Source: Smittium culicis
Lineage: Eukaryota; Kickxellomycota; Harpellomycetes; Harpellales; Legeriomycetaceae
Reading direction: 5' to 3'
DNA: 22,641 nucleotides
NCBI GenBank assembly: GCA_001970855.1
Contig: LSSN01000280.1
Location: forward strand, 4,174-26,814
Each line of letters starts with the position of its first letter. Position 1 is the stretch's first letter. Position numbers and translations under genes: made by a program. This document shows positions 21,640-22,641 of this stretch, one piece after another. The notes below the pieces were generated by a model that did not search any database, was not told the origin of the DNA, and saw only the letters and a program-made list of their open reading frames with translations.

Positions 21640-22235
21640 TAATGCTGAGAAAATATATAAAAATGACAATTTTCCTGCACATTTCAGCTTGATTCAAGCC
21701 AATAGAAATTATTACTGATTTCCAAACCTAAGAAAAATCGGTATTTGATGAACTAAGTTCCGCCGCAGAAAAAAATTCTGACTACGATTTCACTCTTAGT
21801 AAAAAAATTTTAAATTTGATTAGAGTGAGGCGAGCAAAATTATAAGAGTATTATTTCAAAATTTGTAGGCGTAAATAAGTATTGAATTATTTTAATGAAT
21901 CTAAGTGAACAATAAAACCGAACATCAAAAAAAATTAATGCCATCTTTAAGCTATTTAAAAAAGACTCGGAAAAATATAAAAATATCTGAAAAACTTAAT
22001 AAAGTACTATCAAGCTTTAAAAGTTAGATAAAATATATTAATCGCACACAATCACTCATAAAGAACATATTGAAATTAGAGGCTATCACTTATCAGCACT
22101 ATCCGTAGCCCTTGAAAATCAATATATTAATTATAAAATCACAACCTCATTGAATCTTAAATTGAATGCTACCAAATATCGACATGTAATAAATATAAGC
22201 AGCGTTCAAAATTAGGTTCAATAAAAAATATCCAG

Positions 22236-22641
22236 GAATAGTATCTACCGAGAGAATTTTGGAAATTAGTGCAAGGTATAGAGAAACCAAAAATTATGCC
22301 GGAAAAACTTATCTATAAGCTAGTTATATTTTCTTAATAATGATAAACTATGAGCAACACAAAAAAAACTAGCATAGTGGTGCCAATTCCTATAAAAAAG
22401 ATGATCTTACCGACCCAAATAATTACCGCAGAATTTCACTGATTCCCACACTGCTGAAAATATTGGCCAAAATTTTCGCCATGGAAATCAATAAAATCGA
22501 CCTCAAATACAACATTCTGGTCAAAGAGCAAGCTGGATTTCGCAGCCTCGAAGAGTGTGTTGCGCAAGCTACCTGCATATATAAAATTGTGAAACGGAGA
22601 AAACTCGAGTTCAAACCGACGTTTGTTGCCTTTATCGACTT
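22236..22641 (+). pseudogene. LINE (non-LTR retrotransposon) reverse transcriptase, frameshifted and cut by the window end
   Basis: The first piece reads WKLVQGIEKPKIMPEKLIYK from 22260 to TAA at 22335-22337. After four stops the same frame gives TSIVVPIPIKK. One base missing in a six-A run (22394-22399) moves to the frame that stays open for 80 codons to the window end. That part has the classical non-LTR RT blocks: DLTDPNNYRRISLIP, LLKILAKIFA, then VKEQAGFRSLEECVAQATC and finally FVAFID, whose Asp is the first catalytic residue of block A. Assignment to a LINE RT is firm. The remaining RT, with the FADD box, would lie outside. The stops and shift make this copy dead unless the shift is a sequencing error, and the run of stops argues against that. 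Confidence 0.85.

Noticed and set aside
1..22641. tRNA, rRNA, CRISPR array or bacterial-type operon
   Set aside because: No cloverleaf, no rRNA-like block and no spaced direct repeats were seen. The spliced eukaryotic genes make bacterial features irrelevant.

Overview
The window is nuclear DNA from an intron-rich, AT-rich eukaryote, most likely a fungus. Three split genes use the standard code, short GT-AG introns (73 to 160 nt) and mostly TAG acceptors. The decayed retroelements contain a Gag, a DIRS-type reverse transcriptase and tyrosine recombinase, and a LINE reverse transcriptase. These resemble, from memory only, elements of gut-dwelling Harpellales such as Smittium. That placement is recall and was not searched.

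Positions 1-8536 are the gene-bearing part. A partial minus-strand gene (1-671, three exons seen) reads like the N-terminus of a PCI-domain protein of the PCID2/Thp1/Csn12 group. It is divergent from a complete plus-strand condensin subunit 1 gene (Ycs4/Cnd1/NCAP-D2; 1473-6327, nine exons, 1,289 aa). The shared 800-bp spacer holds eight CCAAT boxes. Convergent with condensin is a complete minus-strand gene for the mitochondrial 2-oxoglutarate dehydrogenase E2 subunit (KGD2/DLST; 8536-6584, seven exons, 438 aa). It has its own TATA-like and CCAAT elements. The two 3' ends lie 256 bp apart with facing AATAAA signals.

Positions 8.7-9.5 kb form a GC-richer island with a stop-interrupted coiled-coil frame, probably a transposon relic. 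From 9.6 to 12.6 kb the DNA is very AT-rich and gene-free.

Positions 12.66-16.83 kb (minus strand) hold the main unexpected content. Broken frames appear in the order Gag, unknown ORF, RT, RT connection, RNase H-like and tyrosine recombinase. This matches one decayed DIRS-like retrotransposon. From 16.9 to 21.4 kb there is again extremely AT-rich DNA without recognisable genes. At the right edge (about 21.47-22.64 kb, plus strand) a frameshifted LINE ORF2 runs out of the window at the first catalytic Asp of its RT.

Overall this is a short housekeeping gene block beside a long AT-rich compartment of decayed transposons. A second signal is a set of C-rich tracts placed just downstream of the 5' splice site in several introns of two unrelated genes.
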